From the NCBI GenBank assembly GCA_030618975.1, contig JAUXCH010000158.1, forward strand, positions 1 to 8,830: a stretch of 8,830 bases of DNA, written 5' to 3'. Made by a program: the position numbers and the translations under genes. The notes under the pieces are model-generated. The model ran no database searches, had not been told where the DNA came from, and saw only the letters and a list, made by a program, of their open reading frames with translations. This document shows positions 8,510 to 8,830 of the stretch, in pieces (position 1 is the stretch's first letter; every line of letters starts with the position of its first letter). This DNA comes from Planctomycetia bacterium. GTDB lineage: Bacteria > Planctomycetota > PLA2 > JAEUHO01.

Positions 8510-8830
8510 TTGCTGAAGTTCCAGCGCGCGCTGCTCGGCGAGCTGATCTTCACCTTCCTCGGAGTCCTCTCCGTGGTCACGGGGGTCGTGTTCGCGGCCG
8601 TGACCCTCCAGCTCTTTCACACGGGGGCGGGCGTGGGGCTCGCGATCATGAAGGAGCTCCTCCCGAACCTCATGCCGGTCGCCCTCTCCTACAGCCTTCC
8701 CTTCTCCTGGCTGGCGGCCGTCACCCTGGTCCTGGGCCGGATGTCGGCCGACCGCGAGCTCACGGCGCCCCGCTCCGCCGGGCTCCACCTGCGGGTCGTG
8801 GAGGTGCCGGTGCTGATCGGCTTGGTGAGC
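8510..8830 (+). CDS. LptF/LptG (YjgP/YjgQ) family LPS-export permease, N-terminal part (3' end outside window)
   Basis: The first 107 codons are present and the frame is open to the last base. A TTG start at 8510 is chosen because GGAGGAGGAG lies 5 bases upstream and the product begins LLKFQRALLGELIFTFLGVL, which matches the start of this family. A first transmembrane helix is at about 12-35 and a second at about 55-80 (LMPVALSYSLPFSWLAAVTL). After that comes GRMSADRELTAPRSAG, the cytoplasmic coupling segment typical of LptF/G (usual form GRLxxDsEltalrxxG). In the known system LptF and LptG form the membrane part of the LptB2FG ABC transporter that extracts LPS from the inner membrane. Which of the two paralogues this is cannot be told from the N terminus. 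Its presence argues for an outer membrane with LPS or a related glycolipid. Confidence 0.9.
   Translation, partial: MLKFQRALLGELIFTFLGVLSVVTGVVFAAVTLQLFHTGAGVGLAIMKELLPNLMPVALSYSLPFSWLAAVTLVLGRMSADRELTAPRSAGLHLRVVEVPVLIGLVS

Noticed and set aside
6923..8788. Longer minus-strand open frame overlapping the kinase-like gene and the LptF/G gene
   Set aside because: The translation is Arg/Pro/Gly-rich without recognisable motifs, and it overlaps two genes with intact family signatures in other frames.

Overview
The window is very GC-rich, gene-dense bacterial DNA in which codons end almost always in G or C. It reads as a chromosome fragment of a diderm (outer-membrane) bacterium. The style of the proteins suggests Planctomycetota or a similarly GC-rich lineage such as Myxococcota: several FHA proteins, an FHA-GAF sigma-54 activator, an FHA-transmembrane-CAP fusion, long Pro/Ala linkers and a two-domain LPS-type kinase. 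The phylum assignment is an inference. No marker gene or RNA gene is present to settle it, and I see no CRISPR array, intact insertion sequence, tRNA or rRNA.

Layout, left to right. (1) Bases 1-228 (+) hold the last 75 codons of a UvrD/PcrA-type helicase. (2) 225-2297 (+) overlaps it by 4 bp (GTGA) and encodes a sigma-54 enhancer-binding protein with an FHA domain, a GAF domain, a coiled coil, an AAA+ domain with an intact GAFTGA loop, and a Fis-type HTH. (3) A 144-bp gap contains a candidate -24/-12 promoter and a repeated, partly palindromic motif. (4) 2442-5477 (+) encodes a 1011-residue membrane protein with a cytoplasmic FHA domain, one transmembrane helix, a long helical extracytoplasmic region and a C-terminal CAP/SCP domain. 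(5) 5515-6900 (+) follows after 37 bp and repeats the plan in smaller form: FHA, Pro/Ala linker, one transmembrane helix, helical extracytoplasmic domain. (6) A short convergent junction, 6901-6975, carries a perfect 12-bp tandem duplication and small GC hairpins. (7) 6976-8466 (-) encodes a protein with two complete kinase-like domains of the Kdo/WaaP (InaA-like) type. (8) After a 43-bp divergent spacer, 8510-8830 (+) is the start of an LptF/LptG-family LPS-export permease that runs off the window.

How the genes may work together. The three consecutive FHA proteins look like one signalling module. A cytoplasmic activator could read a phosphothreonine signal and/or a GAF ligand and, with RNA polymerase-sigma54, switch on the two downstream FHA-membrane genes, which would place an FHA-docked scaffold across the membrane. 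The activator's FHA keeps the usual phosphothreonine-contact residues, while each of the two membrane proteins has lost a different one. No Ser/Thr kinase of the Hanks type is visible in the window, so the phosphorylating partner would have to be elsewhere. The kinase-like gene and the LptF/G gene form a separate envelope/LPS theme on the right.
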